Origin: Bacillota bacterium
GTDB taxonomy: Bacteria > Bacillota > Syntrophomonadia > Syntrophomonadales > Syntrophomonadaceae
DNA: 5,717 nucleotides
Direction: 5' to 3'
NCBI GenBank assembly: GCA_017861475.1
Contig: JAGFXV010000114.1
Coordinates: 1-5,717 of the forward strand
Each line of letters starts with the position of its first letter. Positions within the stretch are counted from its first letter, which is position 1. Below, piece after piece: positions 5,343 to 5,717 of the stretch. The notes under the pieces were generated by a model. It did no database searches. It saw only the letters and a list, made by a program, of their open reading frames with translations, and was not told where the DNA came from. Both the position numbers and the translations under genes were made by a program.

Positions 5343-5717
5343 TTAAATCGTGATCTTCGACCGTTCCCGCATAAAAGCGATCTCGCGATCGATATCACTT
5401 TGAATTTCGGCGATGCGCTGCGCAGCGTCCGGTCCTTTAAGCAGGCGATTGAAACGACCTTGTTTCATTACGTATTCATCCACCGGGGCGGCATCTTTTT
5501 TCCCGCTGATGATATTTGAACTGGGATTATTAAAGCTGACTTTGCCATTTTCCGCTTCCCATAACAGCCAGGCACCACTGTTCACAGCCATACGGCTCAT
5601 TTGCACGGTATCAGGCATATCGAACTGCCAGCCTAAATAGCAGGGAGCCAGGATTTCAATATATTTCATGCCGGGGATGCTTTTGGCTTTTACTACTTTG
5701 TCATACAGGTCGCCAGG
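5343..5717 (-). CDS. porB: Pyruvate (2-oxoacid):ferredoxin oxidoreductase beta subunit, C-terminal part (5' end outside window)
   Basis: The frame is open from the right edge (PGDLYDKVVKAKSIPG before the first Met) to TAA at 5345-5343, giving 124 residues. ILAPCYLGWQ (fragment residues 22-31) matches the C-terminal PCxxGW motif of PorB-type, thiamine-diphosphate-binding beta subunits; its Cys26 corresponds to the late ligand of the proximal [4Fe-4S] cluster. The family signature continues with MAVNSGAWLLWEAENGK and then PVDEYVMKQGRFNRLL, typical of pyruvate-type enzymes. The enzyme oxidatively decarboxylates a 2-oxoacid to its acyl-CoA and reduces ferredoxin in the cytoplasm. In four-subunit enzymes the beta gene often comes last, which suits the hairpin right after it. 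Pyruvate is the likeliest substrate, but 2-oxoisovalerate or 2-oxoglutarate paralogues cannot be excluded from this fragment. Confidence 0.88.
   Translation of the reverse strand, partial: PGDLYDKVVKAKSIPGMKYIEILAPCYLGWQFDMPDTVQMSRMAVNSGAWLLWEAENGKVSFNNPSSNIISGKKDAAPVDEYVMKQGRFNRLLKGPDAAQRIAEIQSDIDREIAFMRERSKITI

Noticed and set aside
5304..5519. Plus-strand open frame of 71 residues opposite porB
   Set aside because: It overlaps the hairpin and the conserved porB C-terminus on the other strand and shows no protein features.
1..5717. Search for CRISPR arrays, insertion sequences, tRNA or other RNA genes, riboswitches and tandem repeats
   Set aside because: I saw no direct repeat array, transposase, attachment site or structured RNA pattern beyond the hairpins listed.

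Overview
The window looks like ordinary chromosome from an anaerobic, mid-GC Firmicute. Three things point that way: an oxygen-labile iron-sulfur L-serine dehydratase, a multi-subunit 2-oxoacid:ferredoxin oxidoreductase, and strong AGGAGG-type ribosome binding sites used with GTG and TTG starts as well as ATG. A member of the Negativicutes or Clostridia is my best guess. No gene here fixes the genus.

Layout: bases 1-442 (+) hold the C-terminal part of the L-serine dehydratase alpha subunit. A 70-base gap leads to a secreted L,D-transpeptidase (513-1472, +) in which the YkuD domain sits between two peptidoglycan-binding domains, closed by a clear intrinsic terminator at 1491-1517. Next come a ketopantoate reductase-family gene (1590-2546, +, TTG start) and a large multi-spanning membrane protein of the DUF4153 type (2636-4426, +). 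A hairpin with a T-tract (4456-4498) ends this plus-strand block. That hairpin also contains the stop codon of the convergent minus-strand gene, a FadR/GntR-family regulator with an FCD ligand-binding domain (5195-4476, -). Upstream of the regulator, also on the minus strand, is the C-terminal part of a pyruvate (2-oxoacid):ferredoxin oxidoreductase beta subunit, which runs off the right edge (5717-5343, -). The 147-base gap between these two holds a long hairpin and a candidate extended -10 promoter for the regulator.

How they may fit together: the serine dehydratase makes pyruvate, the oxidoreductase probably converts pyruvate and CoA to acetyl-CoA, and ketopantoate reductase feeds CoA synthesis. 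The FadR-type regulator lies just downstream of the oxidoreductase gene and is a reasonable candidate for controlling it. The transpeptidase and the DUF4153 protein belong to the cell envelope. The genes are on both strands and separated by terminators, so the metabolic link is thematic and not an operon.

I found no mobile element, CRISPR array, RNA gene or phage gene, and no clearly undescribed system. No stretch longer than 300 bases lacks a gene. The points most worth a second look are the transpeptidase domain order, the uncharacterised C-terminal domain of the DUF4153 protein, and the control region between porB and the regulator.
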